Shown: positions 50,998 through 60,806 of the stretch, one piece after another
How the letters are laid out: each line of letters starts with the position of its first letter
Numbering within the stretch: the stretch's first letter is position 1
Source of the DNA: Seleniibacterium sp963677135
Lineage (GTDB): Bacteria; Desulfobacterota; Desulfuromonadia; Desulfuromonadales; Geopsychrobacteraceae
Reading direction: 5' to 3'
Assembly: GCA_963677135.2 (NCBI GenBank)
Contig: CAXXLS010000012.1
Coordinates: forward strand, 443,689 to 507,688
Length of the DNA stretch: 64,000 nucleotides
Program-made: the position numbers and the translations under genes
Notes under the pieces: generated by a model
The model's database searches: none
What the model was told of the DNA's origin: nothing
What the model saw: only the letters and a program-made list of their open reading frames with translations

Positions 50998-53073
50998 ATG
51001 CGAAAGTTTTTTACCTGTCTCCTGTTGTCCGTCATCTCCATGGGATCCAGCCCGGTGGCTGCGGCAGATTTTCAGCAACTCGCCAGCAAGGACCTGCCGG
51101 TTCAGCTCGAAGCCGACGAGCTGAGCTATGATCGTGACCGGGATCTTTACCGGGCCGTTGGCGATGTCACCCTGACCCGCGGCGATTTTACGGTCAGCGG
51201 TCAGTCTCTGCTATGGAACCAGCAGACCGGTGAAATCGAAGCCGAGGGGGACGTCAGCCTAACCTCGCCTGATGAACGGCTGGCCGGCCGGCGGGTCTAC
51301 TACAATCTGCAGCAGGGCACGGGGGTCATTGAGGACGGTCATTTCTTTCTGCGTGATCAGAACCTGCATATTTACGGCAGGAGAATCGAACGCCGCGGCG
51401 AGGTCGATTATCGTATCTATGACGGGACCTTCACCACCTGCGACGGTGATGTGCCCTCCTGGAAGTTTGGGGCCAGCCAGCTCGACGTTACCCTGGGTGG
51501 GTACGCCCGGGCCCGCAATGCCCTGTTTTATCTGAAGAATATTCCGTCCATCTACTTCCCCTACATGATTTACCCCGCCAAGACAGAGCGAGAATCGGGC
51601 CTGCTCATCCCGAGTGTCGGCTACTCTGACAAGCGTGGTTTTCAGTACAGCGGAGCCTACTACCAGGTTCTCGGGATAAACCAGGACGCGACCCTGTACC
51701 TTGATTATCTTTCCGAAATGGGGATCGGCAAAGGGCTTGAATATCGCTACATTTTTGGTGCTGATAACGCCGGTGAAGCCCGGGTCTATCATATCGACGT
51801 TGATCAGGTCGACGGCCGCGCAGTCGACGAGGAACGGTATGCCGTCGAGTGGCGCCACGACGGCACTCTGCCTGGCAGAGTGCGCCTGATGGCCGATGCC
51901 GAGTATGTCAATGATAATGATTTTTTCAGTGATTTCGGCGGTATCGCCGGTGAGTACAACAAGGACCAGGTGCAGTCGAACCTGTTTCTGAACCGTCACT
52001 GGGGGCGCTACAACCTGACCGGTCAACTCAAATATACCCAGGACCTGGAAACCGAAGAGGATACGACTCTGCAGCTGCTGCCGCGTATCGTCTTCGATAC
52101 CGCCCGGCAGAAAATCGGGGAATCCGTCTTTTACTACCGCTTCGCCTCCGAATACAGTCATTTCTGGCGCGAAGAGGGGCTAAGGGGGGAACGTCTGATG
52201 GTGCGTCCGGGGCTGGGGATGACTGTCCCCCTCGGCGCCTATTTTGACCTGGACCCGGAGCTCGCCTGGCGGCATCGTTACTATTGGGGCTTAAGTGATG
52301 ATTCGGCTGCCGACGACACCGGGGCGCTGGAGGCGAGCGCCCGGCTGAGCATGGCTGCGCTGGCGAAGGATTTCAGCGGGTCCCGCGGTTCCTGGCGGCA
52401 TAGCGTGCGGCCGGAGCTGGTTTACCGCTATGTCTCGGAAGATGATCAGGAGGCCCTTCCTGTCTTCGATGCCTATGACCGTATCAGCGAAGCCAATCAC
52501 CTTGAGTATGCCCTGGTGCAGCGGCTCGTCAACCGCTCCGCTGACAGCGAAGGGGGCGTCAGGGTGAGGGATGTGGCTTACCTGAGGGTCGGCCTGCTTC
52601 ATGATCTCAGGAGCGAGGCATCAGGGCGGCGCTTCACCGATTTGCGCACCGAACTGACCCTGACGCCGGCGGACTGGCTGACCTTGACCAGTGATTCGAC
52701 CTTTGACAGCGATCGCGGCCGGTGGCATAAGTTCGCCGTGGCAGCCACCCTTGAGGATACCGGTGAAAACTCCCTGACGGCGCGCTATCGCTACAATCGC
52801 AGCGAAGATATCGAATACGCTGCGGCCATCCTGAGCGTCGCGTATCTCAAACCGGTTTACCTGAATTATGAGCAGCGTTACGATGTCACCACCGACTATC
52901 GCCTGGAACAGAGGGTAGGGGTGGAATACCGGCACCAGTGCTGGCGTGTCCAGCTGGCTCTGCGGGACCGTGAAGACGACCGTTCGGTGATGCTGTCCTT
53001 TAATCTGAGCGGGCTGGGGTCCGCGGGCCGACGGGCCGGAGCCCTCGAGGGGACAGCAAATGGAACGCCGTGA
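50998..53073 (+). CDS. lptD: LPS-assembly outer membrane protein LptD
   Basis: 691-aa beta-barrel that inserts lipopolysaccharide into the outer leaflet. Signal peptide MRKFFTCLLLSVISM... cleaved near VAAA (about residue 22); an OstA/LptA-like N-domain (QLEADELSYDRDRDLYRAVG, EAEGDVSL) follows, then the long barrel rich in alternating aromatic strands. Two mature Cys are placed as in disulfide-dependent LptD: TTCDGD at about 143 and HQCWRV near the C-terminus. The ATG at 50998 is chosen over the TTG at 50980. LptE is not seen here. Confidence 0.9.
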   Translation: MRKFFTCLLLSVISMGSSPVAAADFQQLASKDLPVQLEADELSYDRDRDLYRAVGDVTLTRGDFTVSGQSLLWNQQTGEIEAEGDVSLTSPDERLAGRRVYYNLQQGTGVIEDGHFFLRDQNLHIYGRRIERRGEVDYRIYDGTFTTCDGDVPSWKFGASQLDVTLGGYARARNALFYLKNIPSIYFPYMIYPAKTERESGLLIPSVGYSDKRGFQYSGAYYQVLGINQDATLYLDYLSEMGIGKGLEYRYIFGADNAGEARVYHIDVDQVDGRAVDEERYAVEWRHDGTLPGRVRLMADAEYVNDNDFFSDFGGIAGEYNKDQVQSNLFLNRHWGRYNLTGQLKYTQDLETEEDTTLQLLPRIVFDTARQKIGESVFYYRFASEYSHFWREEGLRGERLMVRPGLGMTVPLGAYFDLDPELAWRHRYYWGLSDDSAADDTGALEASARLSMAALAKDFSGSRGSWRHSVRPELVYRYVSEDDQEALPVFDAYDRISEANHLEYALVQRLVNRSADSEGGVRVRDVAYLRVGLLHDLRSEASGRRFTDLRTELTLTPADWLTLTSDSTFDSDRGRWHKFAVAATLEDTGENSLTARYRYNRSEDIEYAAAILSVAYLKPVYLNYEQRYDVTTDYRLEQRVGVEYRHQCWRVQLALRDREDDRSVMLSFNLSGLGSAGRRAGALEGTANGTP

Positions 53074-53279
53074 AAAAGTAAGTTGACCTTCCTCCGGCGG
53101 CATGCGAACCTGCACCACTGTGATGGCGCCGCTGCGCGCGGGGTTAAAGGTCGTCGGCGGGCGCGGGCCGCTCAATGCCGACGCGCCGGTTTTCAGATTG
53201 AAAACGGAACGTTTTGCAATGTCTGGCGGAAAATGAGATTGTCAAGACGGTCGTTTCCGAATGGAAACGAGGTGAACAG

Positions 53280-53624
53280 TTGAGTTCTGAAAAGGAAAAT
53301 GACGTATCGACCGGCGGCAGAAAGAATCTGCTGACGATCGTACTGCTGGTGTTAATTGCCCTGATGTTTGTTTACGCAGTATTCGGCAATCGTGGCGTAT
53401 TGCGGATTCTTCAGGCCCAGAAACAGAAAAGTGAACTGGAACAGCAATTATCGCAATTACAGCAGGAGCATCAGCAGCTGCGCGAGGAAATCGAGCGCCT
53501 GCAGACAGATAAAACATACTGGGAACAGCTGGCCCGGACCAAGCTTGGTATGGTGAGGGAAGGGGAGCTCATTTATCATGTCCCGGATACGGTAGCGAAA
53601 GACAAGAGGCAAACGACAGAATGA
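53280..53624 (+). CDS. ftsB: Septum formation protein FtsB/DivIC
   Basis: 114-aa bitopic cell-division protein: short cytoplasmic tail, one membrane helix (LLTIVLLVLIALMFVYAVF, residues about 15-33) and a periplasmic coiled coil (about 40-80, KQKSELEQQLSQLQQEHQQL in part), then the conserved LARTKLGMVREGELIYHV. The start is a TTG with GAGGTG upstream; the frame stays open to a TTG at 53214 but that would add a non-membrane extension. The stop overlaps argS by 4 bp. The 206-bp gap before it (53074-53279) shows nothing I can name. Confidence 0.87.
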   Translation: MSSEKENDVSTGGRKNLLTIVLLVLIALMFVYAVFGNRGVLRILQAQKQKSELEQQLSQLQQEHQQLREEIERLQTDKTYWEQLARTKLGMVREGELIYHVPDTVAKDKRQTTE

Positions 53625-55282
53625 AGACACAGTTACGGCAGGCCATCATGGCCGCTCTTAAAGATTGCTATGCGGACGGTCAACTGACCAGCGGGGAAAT
53701 CCCAGAAGATATTCTGCTGGAAATTCCCAAAAATCCCGATCACGGTGATTTCGCCACCAACCTGGCCATGACCCTGGCCAAGCCCGAGCGCAAGGCGCCC
53801 CGTCAGATCGCCGAGCTGCTGGTGGCGAGGCTGCAGGAAAATCCCCTGTGCGACAAGGTCGAAATCGCCGGCCCGGGCTTTATCAACTTCAGGTTGTCCG
53901 CCAGCTGCTGGTACGAGGTTCTTGACCGGGTGATGACCGGCGGCAAGGATTACGGCCGCAGCACTGTCGGCAAGGGAACCCGCATTCAGGTGGAATTCGT
54001 CAGCGCCAACCCGACCGGCCCCCTGCATATCGGCCATGGCCGCGGGGCGGTGGTCGGCGATGCCCTGGCGGCGGTGCTCCAGGCGGCGGGATATGACGTT
54101 CAGCGTGAATACTACGTCAATGATGCCGGCAACCAGGTGACGACCCTGGGACGTTCCATCCTGCTGCGCCTGCGCGAACTGCAGGGTGAACAGATCGACT
54201 TTCCCGAAGACGGCTACCAGGCGGCCTACGTGACCGATGTCGCCCGCAAGCTGCGCCAGGAGGTCGGTGAGCTTGAGGGTGTTGACGAGGCCGAAGCCAT
54301 TGAACTCTGCGCCCGTTTCGGGGTAGCTGAAATCCTTACCTGGATTGAGGCGGACCTTGCCGAGTTCGGCATCCGGTTCGACAACTGGTACAGTGAAAAG
54401 AGCCTTTACGATCGGCAGATGGTCGATCAGGAACTGACCAAGCTGAAGGCGAAGGGACTGTCTTTTGAGCAGGATGACGCGCTGTGGCTGAGAACCACCG
54501 AATTCGGCGACGACAAGGATCGGGTGCTCATCAAGTCGGATGGCAGCTACACTTATTTCGCCTCCGATGTCGCCTATCATATGGAAAAGTTCGATCGCGG
54601 TTTCGATCGGGTCATTGATGTCTGGGGGGCCGACCATCACGGTTATATCCCCCGGATGAAAGCCATGCTTGCCGGTTTGGGGCATCCTCCCGAGGATCTC
54701 GAGGTGCTGCTGATACAAATGGTCAACCTGCTGCGCGACGGGGTCCCCTTTACCATGGGGAAACGCTCCGGTAACTTCATCACCCTGCGCGAAGTCATCG
54801 ATGAGGTCGGTCGGGACGCCTGCCGGTTCTTCTTTCTGATCCGGCGGTGCGACAGCCAGCTCGATTTCGACCTGGAACTGGCCAAGCAACAGAGCAGCGA
54901 CAACCCGGTCTATTACGTTCAGTATGCCCATGCCCGGGTGTGCAGTATCAATCGCAATGCCGAAGAGGCCGGAGTGAGCCTGCCGTTACCGGGAGAGGTC
55001 GATTATCAATGCCTGGCGCTGCCCGAGGAACTGGCCCTGGCCAAGCTGCTGGCGCGGTTCCAGGAGGTGATCGAGGGGGCTGCTCTGCATTACGAGCCCC
55101 ACCGGGTGGTCTTTTACCTGCAGGATCTTGCCGCCCAGTTCCACAGCTACTATAATCGGCAGCGGGTTCTGGTCGATGACTTGAACACCAGTCGGGCCAG
55201 ACTGTACCTGGTCAATGCGGTTCGAATCGTGCTGGAGAATGCCTTGACCTTACTTGGAGTATCGGCTCCTGAACAGATGTAG
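53621..55282 (+). CDS. argS: Arginyl-tRNA synthetase
   Basis: 553-aa class I synthetase. N-terminal Arg-S domain (residues 1-100), catalytic HIGH motif in SANPTGPLHIGHGRGAVVGD (about 126-145, shown in part), KMSKS region replaced by MGKRSGNFITL, as in many ArgRS, and the C-terminal DALR anticodon domain. WGADHHGYIPRMKA is typical. The ATG overlaps ftsB by 4 bp; the SPOR gene follows by 15 bp. Confidence 0.97.
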   Translation: MKTQLRQAIMAALKDCYADGQLTSGEIPEDILLEIPKNPDHGDFATNLAMTLAKPERKAPRQIAELLVARLQENPLCDKVEIAGPGFINFRLSASCWYEVLDRVMTGGKDYGRSTVGKGTRIQVEFVSANPTGPLHIGHGRGAVVGDALAAVLQAAGYDVQREYYVNDAGNQVTTLGRSILLRLRELQGEQIDFPEDGYQAAYVTDVARKLRQEVGELEGVDEAEAIELCARFGVAEILTWIEADLAEFGIRFDNWYSEKSLYDRQMVDQELTKLKAKGLSFEQDDALWLRTTEFGDDKDRVLIKSDGSYTYFASDVAYHMEKFDRGFDRVIDVWGADHHGYIPRMKAMLAGLGHPPEDLEVLLIQMVNLLRDGVPFTMGKRSGNFITLREVIDEVGRDACRFFFLIRRCDSQLDFDLELAKQQSSDNPVYYVQYAHARVCSINRNAEEAGVSLPLPGEVDYQCLALPEELALAKLLARFQEVIEGAALHYEPHRVVFYLQDLAAQFHSYYNRQRVLVDDLNTSRARLYLVNAVRIVLENALTLLGVSAPEQM

Positions 55283-55297
55283 CGAACAGGGGGAGAC

Positions 55298-56056
55298 ATG
55301 AGCGGAGCGACAAAAACTCGAACACAGCGCAGGATGGAAAAGCGTCAGGCGATTATTCTGCTGGTCCTGGTGCTGGCGGTTTCCCTGGTCAGCTTCACCC
55401 TGGGCGTCATGATCGGACGGCGGGGTGCCGAACGTGATCTTGCCTATCAGCAAAGCCAGGCGGAAAAGGTTCTGGTCGCGGAGGCCCCGGCGACAACCCT
55501 GCCCGCTCCAAAAGAACAGGGCCCGGCCGTTGATGTCCGGTCCCCCCAGGTCGCCGGTCAGCCGGTGGCGGAAGCCGAGGGGGAAGATCCCCGGTTGAGT
55601 TTTTATGATGATCTGGCCAAGGAGACCGTTCCTTTGGGCAGTGGTATCAATGTCGCGCCGCCCAAGGAGGAGGCCCCCGTTGAGCCGCCGATTCCGTTGC
55701 CGGAGCAGCCGATCGTCAAAAAAGCAGCTGAGAAGGCCGTCGCCGTTGCCGCCGCTGCGCCGGCTCCGGCTGCCAGGCCGACTCCTGCCCCGGCCCAGGG
55801 GCTGCCAGCGGCAGTCGCCGGAGGATCCCATGCCGTTCAGGTTGGTTCTTTCAGTGCCCCAAAAGACGCCAATGCTCTTCGACAGAAGCTGGTCAAGCTC
55901 GACTATCCAGCCTTTGTCGTGGAGGCGGACCTCGGCGCCAAAGGGCGCTGGTATCGGGTCAGGGTGGGGCCCTACGCCGATGCCGATCAGGCCAAAGTGG
56001 CCCAGGCTGTTCTTGAAAAGCGGGAAAAGATCAAGGGCTTCGTCTCCCGCCAGTAA
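55298..56056 (+). CDS. SPOR-domain membrane protein
   Basis: 252-aa bitopic protein: cytoplasmic tail, one membrane helix (AIILLVLVLAVSLVSFTLGVM in part, residues about 20-40), a long Pro/Ala/Glu-rich periplasmic linker (about 55-170), and a C-terminal SPOR domain (HAVQVGSFSAPKDANALRQK; WYRVRVGPYADADQAK). SPOR domains bind denuded glycan strands at the division septum, which suits its place next to ftsB. It is the last gene before the tRNAs. Confidence 0.9.
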   Translation: MSGATKTRTQRRMEKRQAIILLVLVLAVSLVSFTLGVMIGRRGAERDLAYQQSQAEKVLVAEAPATTLPAPKEQGPAVDVRSPQVAGQPVAEAEGEDPRLSFYDDLAKETVPLGSGINVAPPKEEAPVEPPIPLPEQPIVKKAAEKAVAVAAAAPAPAARPTPAPAQGLPAAVAGGSHAVQVGSFSAPKDANALRQKLVKLDYPAFVVEADLGAKGRWYRVRVGPYADADQAKVAQAVLEKREKIKGFVSRQ

Positions 56057-56133
56057 AATGGGCCGGGAAAAAGAAATCGCAATTTTTTTTCTTGACATTC
56101 TGTCGTCTGGGGATTATCTTCCGGTCCTCGTGA

Positions 56134-56210
<77 letters not shown>

Positions 56211-56248
56211 AAAGTTGAATCCTCCTCACCGGAGTTCAAAATAGATTT

Positions 56249-56325
56249 GGCGGTGTAGCTCAGTTGGTTAGAGCATGCGGCTCATATCCGCAGTGTCCGG
56301 AGTTCGAATCTCTGCACCGCCACCA
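56249..56325 (+). tRNA. tRNA with anticodon CAT, elongator Met (or Ile2)
   Basis: 77 nt with encoded CCA. Acceptor GGCGGTG/CACCGCC, D loop AGCTCAGTTGGTTAGAGC, anticodon loop CTCATAT with stem TGCGG/CCGCA. CAT with a paired first acceptor base means elongator Met or the lysidine-modified Ile2 species. I favour Met because the acceptor and stem resemble other bacterial metT genes; the next gene is tilS, whose product modifies Ile2, so that alternative stays open. Confidence 0.85.
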
Positions 56326-56334
56326 TTTATGACG

Positions 56335-56370
56335 AAAAAAGCCCTTCCTGGTTTCGGGAAGGGCTTTTTT
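56335..56370 (+). terminator. Rho-independent terminator after the tRNA pair
   Basis: AAAAAAGCCCTTCC/GGGAAGGGCTTTTTT: stem AAGCCCTTCC with loop TGGTTTC and a run of T. It ends the tRNA transcript before tilS. Confidence 0.92.
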
Positions 56371-56427
56371 CATTTATAGTATCATTTTTGAATTGTTGCC
56401 CGACGTCATACTGAAATCCGGAAGCCG

Positions 56428-57810
56428 ATGAACGTCCAATCTCTGCCGCTACAGGTCGAAAAGTCATTGCCCGCAGGGGCCCGGCGCATCCTGGTTGCTG
56501 TCTCCGGCGGGGTTGATTCGGTGGCCCTGCTGTACATTCTCTGCCGGTTGCGCGAGGGGGTGGGACTCACCCTGGTTGCCGCCCATCTTGATCATCAGAT
56601 CCGTGCGGAGAGCGGCCGGGATGCCGAGTTCGTCAGGACCCTGTGCCAGGCCTGGCAGGTTCCCTGTGAGATTGAAAAAAAATCGGTTCCGCAATTGGCG
56701 GAGGATCTTCGCCAGAGTTTGGAAATGGCCGGACGCCGGGCCCGAAGGGAGATGCTGGAGCGGCTCGCGCAGCGTTATGACTGTGAGCTGGTGGCTCTGG
56801 CCCACCATCGCGATGACCAGGTGGAAACCTTTCTGATGCGCCTGATCAGGGGCAGTGGGGCAACCGGACTGGCGGCGATGAAAGGCTGTTCCGGCGTCTG
56901 GTGGCGTCCTCTGCTTGACTGCAGCCGTGACGAAATCCTCGCTTATGCCCGGGAGCATGCTTTGGAGTGGGTGGAGGACAGCAGCAACCAGGATCCGGCC
57001 TATCTGCGCAACCGGGTCAGGCACCAGGTTCTGCCCCTGCTGCGCCGTCTTAATCCCAATTTTTACGAACGTACCGCTGCCCTGGTCGGGCAGCTGCAGG
57101 CTGATGAGGATTTCTGGCAGCAGCAGGTCGCGGAGAGATTTCCGGCCCTGGTCATCAGTGACACTGACGGCCTTCGCCTGTCCCGGCCGGGGTTGCTCGC
57201 TGTCCATCCGGCCTTCCGGTCCCGCCTGATCAGGGAAGCATTGTCGCGGGTCAGGGGCGGGCTGCAGGGGATCGAGGGCGGCCATCTGGTTGCCGTCGAC
57301 CGGTTGCTCAGTGGTTCCCGCAGCCAGGCGCAGCTTGACCTGCCGGACTGTTGGGTTGCCCGGCGCTATGAAGTTTTCTGGGTTCGCGGCTTGGCACCGG
57401 CACCGGCCGCGGACTATAATGAAATCCTTCCGGTTCCGGGGCGGTTCCGGTTGCCGGATGGCCGTTTGCTGGTGGCCTGCTATGCTGATGAGTCCAAGGG
57501 GGAGTCGCCTCAACGTATCGAGCTTGATGCCGCTCTGCTGGAGCTGCCGTTGCGGGTCCGGACCTGGCGTCCGGGGGATCGTTTTCAGCCCCGGGGGATG
57601 TCCGGCAGCAAAAAACTGAAAAATTATTTCTCCGACTCCCGGATCGAGCTGGAGGATAGGCCGCGGGTGCCATTGCTGGTCGCCGGAGGGCGGATTCTCT
57701 GGCTGGCGGGGTATCGCCGCTCAGGCTTTGCCGAGGTTGTCCCGGGTTGTCGACGGATCCTGCGCGTCGAGCTGCTGGATCAGCTTTGTCCGGGGACAAA
57801 AAACTTGTGA
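56428..57810 (+). CDS. tilS: tRNA(Ile)-lysidine synthetase
   Basis: 460-aa enzyme that changes C34 of the CAT-anticodon tRNA-Ile to lysidine. PP-loop motif VAVSGGVDSVALLYIL at about residues 20-35, AAHLDHQIRAES and LAHHRDDQVETFLMRL, then the C-terminal domain with LRVRTWRPGDRFQPRGM (TilS C-terminal type, shown in part) and SGSKKLKNYFSDSRI. It is followed by ftsH after 97 bp, the usual tilS-ftsH pair. Confidence 0.95.
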   Translation: MNVQSLPLQVEKSLPAGARRILVAVSGGVDSVALLYILCRLREGVGLTLVAAHLDHQIRAESGRDAEFVRTLCQAWQVPCEIEKKSVPQLAEDLRQSLEMAGRRARREMLERLAQRYDCELVALAHHRDDQVETFLMRLIRGSGATGLAAMKGCSGVWWRPLLDCSRDEILAYAREHALEWVEDSSNQDPAYLRNRVRHQVLPLLRRLNPNFYERTAALVGQLQADEDFWQQQVAERFPALVISDTDGLRLSRPGLLAVHPAFRSRLIREALSRVRGGLQGIEGGHLVAVDRLLSGSRSQAQLDLPDCWVARRYEVFWVRGLAPAPAADYNEILPVPGRFRLPDGRLLVACYADESKGESPQRIELDAALLELPLRVRTWRPGDRFQPRGMSGSKKLKNYFSDSRIELEDRPRVPLLVAGGRILWLAGYRRSGFAEVVPGCRRILRVELLDQLCPGTKNL

Positions 57811-57907
57811 GAGTAAATTCTTTATGGTAATTTTTTCTGCTAGTTTTAAGCATATTTTTGGTGCCTATCAGGTGCTGCAGACATCCATTTAACCACTAGG
57901 GGGTCCT

Positions 57908-59881
57908 GTGAGCCAATTTCAGAAAAATCTAGCACTATGGCTGGTCATTTCTCTGTTGATGATCATGCTTTTCAATATGATGACGCAAAAAGAAACAGAG
58001 CAGAAGCAGATCAACTATACCGAGTTCCTGGCTGCTGTCGATGCCGGCCAGGTCAGCCGGATCACCTTCCAGGGCAACCAGCTCATCGGCGAATATGAGG
58101 ATGGCAGTAAATTCCAGACTTATGCGCCCATGGATGAGCAGCTGATCCCCGAACTCAAGGACAGGGGGATCGTCATCGAGGCGAAGCCGGTGGACGACCA
58201 GGGATTCTGGTTCACCCTGCTGGTGTCCTGGGGGCCGATCCTGCTGCTGATCGCGGTCTGGATCTTCTTCATGCGGCAGATGCAGTCGGGGGGCGGTAAG
58301 GCGATGAGTTTCGGCAAGAGCAAGGCCAAACTGCTGACCGATACCCAGGGGCAGGTGACCTTTAAGGATGTTGCCGGAGTTGACGAGGCCAAGCAGGAGC
58401 TCGAAGAGGTTGTCGAATTTCTGAAGGATCCCAAGAAATTCACCAAGCTGGGCGGCAAGATCCCGAAAGGGGTGCTGCTGGTCGGTTCTCCCGGTACCGG
58501 CAAGACCCTGCTGGCCCGCTCGGTCGCCGGTGAGGCCAGGGTCCCGTTTTTTACCATTTCCGGTTCTGATTTCGTCGAAATGTTCGTCGGGGTCGGTGCC
58601 AGCCGGGTGCGTGACCTGTTCCTGCAGGGGAAGAAGAATGCTCCCTGTATTATCTTCATCGACGAGATCGACGCGGTTGGACGCCATCGTGGGGCCGGCC
58701 TGGGCGGTGGTCATGATGAGCGCGAGCAGACTCTGAACCAGTTGCTGGTTGAAATGGACGGGTTCGAGTCGAACGAAGGGGTCATCCTGGTGGCGGCCAC
58801 CAACCGTCCGGATGTTCTCGATCCGGCGCTGCTGCGTCCCGGTCGTTTCGACCGCCAGGTTGTCGTGCCCCGTCCGGATGTCAAGGGGCGTCACAAGATT
58901 CTGCAGGTGCATTCCCGCAAGGTGCCCCTGGATGACAACGTCAATCTGGAAGTTGTCGCCAAGGCAACGCCGGGCTTTTCCGGTGCGGATCTGGCCAACC
59001 TGATCAACGAGGGGGCTCTGCTTGCCGCCCGTGCCAACAAGGTCAAGGTGGATATGGACGATCTGGAAGCGGCCAAGGACAAGGTCCTCATGGGGGCCGA
59101 GCGGCGTTCCCTGGTCATCACCGAGGAAGAGAAGAAGGTGACGGCCTACCACGAAGCCGGGCATGCGCTGGTCTCGTTGCTGACTCCCGGTTCGGATCCG
59201 GTCCACAAGGTGTCGATCATCCCCCGGGGACGGGCCATGGGGGTTACCATGTACCTGCCTGCCGAAGAAAAGTACAACGAAACGGCAAAAGGCCTTCATA
59301 TTCGTATCCGTGCCATGCTGGGTGGCCGGATTGCCGAGGAACTGACCTTCGATTCCGTTACCAGCGGCGCCAGTAATGACCTGGAGCGGGTCACCGCTAT
59401 CGCACGGAAGATGGTCTGTGAATGGGGTATGAGTGATAAGATCGGTCCCCTGACCTTCGGCGAGAAGGAAGGCGAGGTGTTCCTCGGTCGCGATATGGGG
59501 CACGTCAAGAACTACAGCGAATCAACGGCCGTCGATATTGACAATGAGATTCGCCGCATCGTGATCGAGAACTACGAAATCACCAAGAAGCTGCTCAAGG
59601 ATCACCAGGAGCAACTGATCGCCCTGTCCGAGTTGCTGCTTGAGAAAGAGACTCTCGACAGTGACGAAGTGATCAAGGTGGTGTTCCCCGACGGAGCCCC
59701 CGACTATCTGACTCCCAAGCAGGAGCAGGCGGAAGAGGACTCCGGATTCAAGGTCGAGGGAATGACCGAAGAAGCTGTTGAGAACCGTGCGGACGCACCT
59801 GATACCGTAGTCGCCCCGGATGCCGGATCGGTCCAGGGGGAGGATTCCGCCGCGCCAGAGGAAGAGGCTCCCAAGTCGTGA
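57908..59881 (+). CDS. ftsH: ATP-dependent zinc metalloprotease FtsH
   Basis: 657-aa membrane protease. Two membrane helices (LALWLVISLLMIMLFNMM, about 7-25, and WGPILLLIAVWIFFMRQM, about 110-127) flank a small periplasmic domain. AAA domain: Walker A GSPGTGKTLL (a Ser replaces the usual second Pro), Walker B CIIFIDEIDAV, SRH with RPDVLDPALLRPGRFD. The zinc-protease motif is HEAGHAL (about residue 418). The start is GTG with AGGGGGTCC upstream. The stop overlaps the folP GTG. Confidence 0.97.
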   Translation: MSQFQKNLALWLVISLLMIMLFNMMTQKETEQKQINYTEFLAAVDAGQVSRITFQGNQLIGEYEDGSKFQTYAPMDEQLIPELKDRGIVIEAKPVDDQGFWFTLLVSWGPILLLIAVWIFFMRQMQSGGGKAMSFGKSKAKLLTDTQGQVTFKDVAGVDEAKQELEEVVEFLKDPKKFTKLGGKIPKGVLLVGSPGTGKTLLARSVAGEARVPFFTISGSDFVEMFVGVGASRVRDLFLQGKKNAPCIIFIDEIDAVGRHRGAGLGGGHDEREQTLNQLLVEMDGFESNEGVILVAATNRPDVLDPALLRPGRFDRQVVVPRPDVKGRHKILQVHSRKVPLDDNVNLEVVAKATPGFSGADLANLINEGALLAARANKVKVDMDDLEAAKDKVLMGAERRSLVITEEEKKVTAYHEAGHALVSLLTPGSDPVHKVSIIPRGRAMGVTMYLPAEEKYNETAKGLHIRIRAMLGGRIAEELTFDSVTSGASNDLERVTAIARKMVCEWGMSDKIGPLTFGEKEGEVFLGRDMGHVKNYSESTAVDIDNEIRRIVIENYEITKKLLKDHQEQLIALSELLLEKETLDSDEVIKVVFPDGAPDYLTPKQEQAEEDSGFKVEGMTEEAVENRADAPDTVVAPDAGSVQGEDSAAPEEEAPKS

Positions 59882-60738
59882 CCAATGCCCCGGGCGCTCT
59901 GGCCGGACGTGATTGCGAGCTGGATCTGACCCTTCCGGTCATCATGGGGATCCTCAATGTCACCCCGGATTCTTTTTCTGATGGCGGAAGCTACCAGAAC
60001 CGGGAGGCGGCCCTGCGGCAGGCCCTGGAGATGCAGCGCGCCGGTGCCGCCATCATCGACGTCGGCGGGGAAAGCACCAGGCCCGGTGCGGCGGGCGTTC
60101 CGGTCGAGGAGGAGATCAGCCGGGTCGTCCCGGTGATCGAAATGATCAGGCGGGAGACCGACCTGCCGATTTCCATCGACACCAACAAGTCGGACGTTGC
60201 GCTGGCAGCACTCGCTGCCGGCGCAAATTTCATCAATGATATCAGCGGCCTGACCTTTGATCCTCTCATGGCGGCGGTTGCCGCCCGGAACGGGGCGGGG
60301 CTGTTTGTCATGCATACCCGCGGCCGGCCCCAGGAGATGCAGCTGAATACCGACTACGTCGATCTGGTCGGAGAGGTTCGCGGCTTTCTTGAAAACAGTA
60401 TTGCCGTGGCCGAACAGGCCGGCATCCCCCGGCGGATGATCGCCGTCGATCCGGGTATCGGCTTTGCCAAAAGTGTCGAGGGAAATCTGACCCTGCTGGC
60501 GGCCATAGGACACTTTCATGAACTGGGCTGCCCGATTCTGCTGGGGACTTCGCGCAAAAGCTTTATCGGCAACATCCTCAAGCAGCCCGATCCGAGAAAA
60601 AGAGACGCCGGAACCCTGGCGACGGTCGCTCTTGGTGTTGCCGCCGGAGTTCAGATCTTCAGGGTTCATGACGTCGCTTCGGCCCGCGAGGCGGCCTTGG
60701 TGGCCTGGGCCGTTCGTGAAGGCAGGCTGCCATGCTGA
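59878..60738 (+). CDS. folP: Dihydropteroate synthase
   Basis: 286-aa enzyme of folate synthesis that joins p-aminobenzoate to the pterin. MGILNVTPDSFSDGG (about residues 23-37), IIDVGGESTRPGA, then ISIDTNKSDVA, FINDISG, and the final LLGTSRKSFIG with RKxF of the active site. The GTG start overlaps the ftsH stop (GTGA). It is followed by cdaA after 68 bp. Confidence 0.96.
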   Translation: MTNAPGALAGRDCELDLTLPVIMGILNVTPDSFSDGGSYQNREAALRQALEMQRAGAAIIDVGGESTRPGAAGVPVEEEISRVVPVIEMIRRETDLPISIDTNKSDVALAALAAGANFINDISGLTFDPLMAAVAARNGAGLFVMHTRGRPQEMQLNTDYVDLVGEVRGFLENSIAVAEQAGIPRRMIAVDPGIGFAKSVEGNLTLLAAIGHFHELGCPILLGTSRKSFIGNILKQPDPRKRDAGTLATVALGVAAGVQIFRVHDVASAREAALVAWAVREGRLPC

Positions 60739-60806
60739 AGATTTTTGCTAGAATGAAATTACTGAAGTTTTCCGGGTGATCCTATAATTCCAGACAGGCT
60801 CCGACA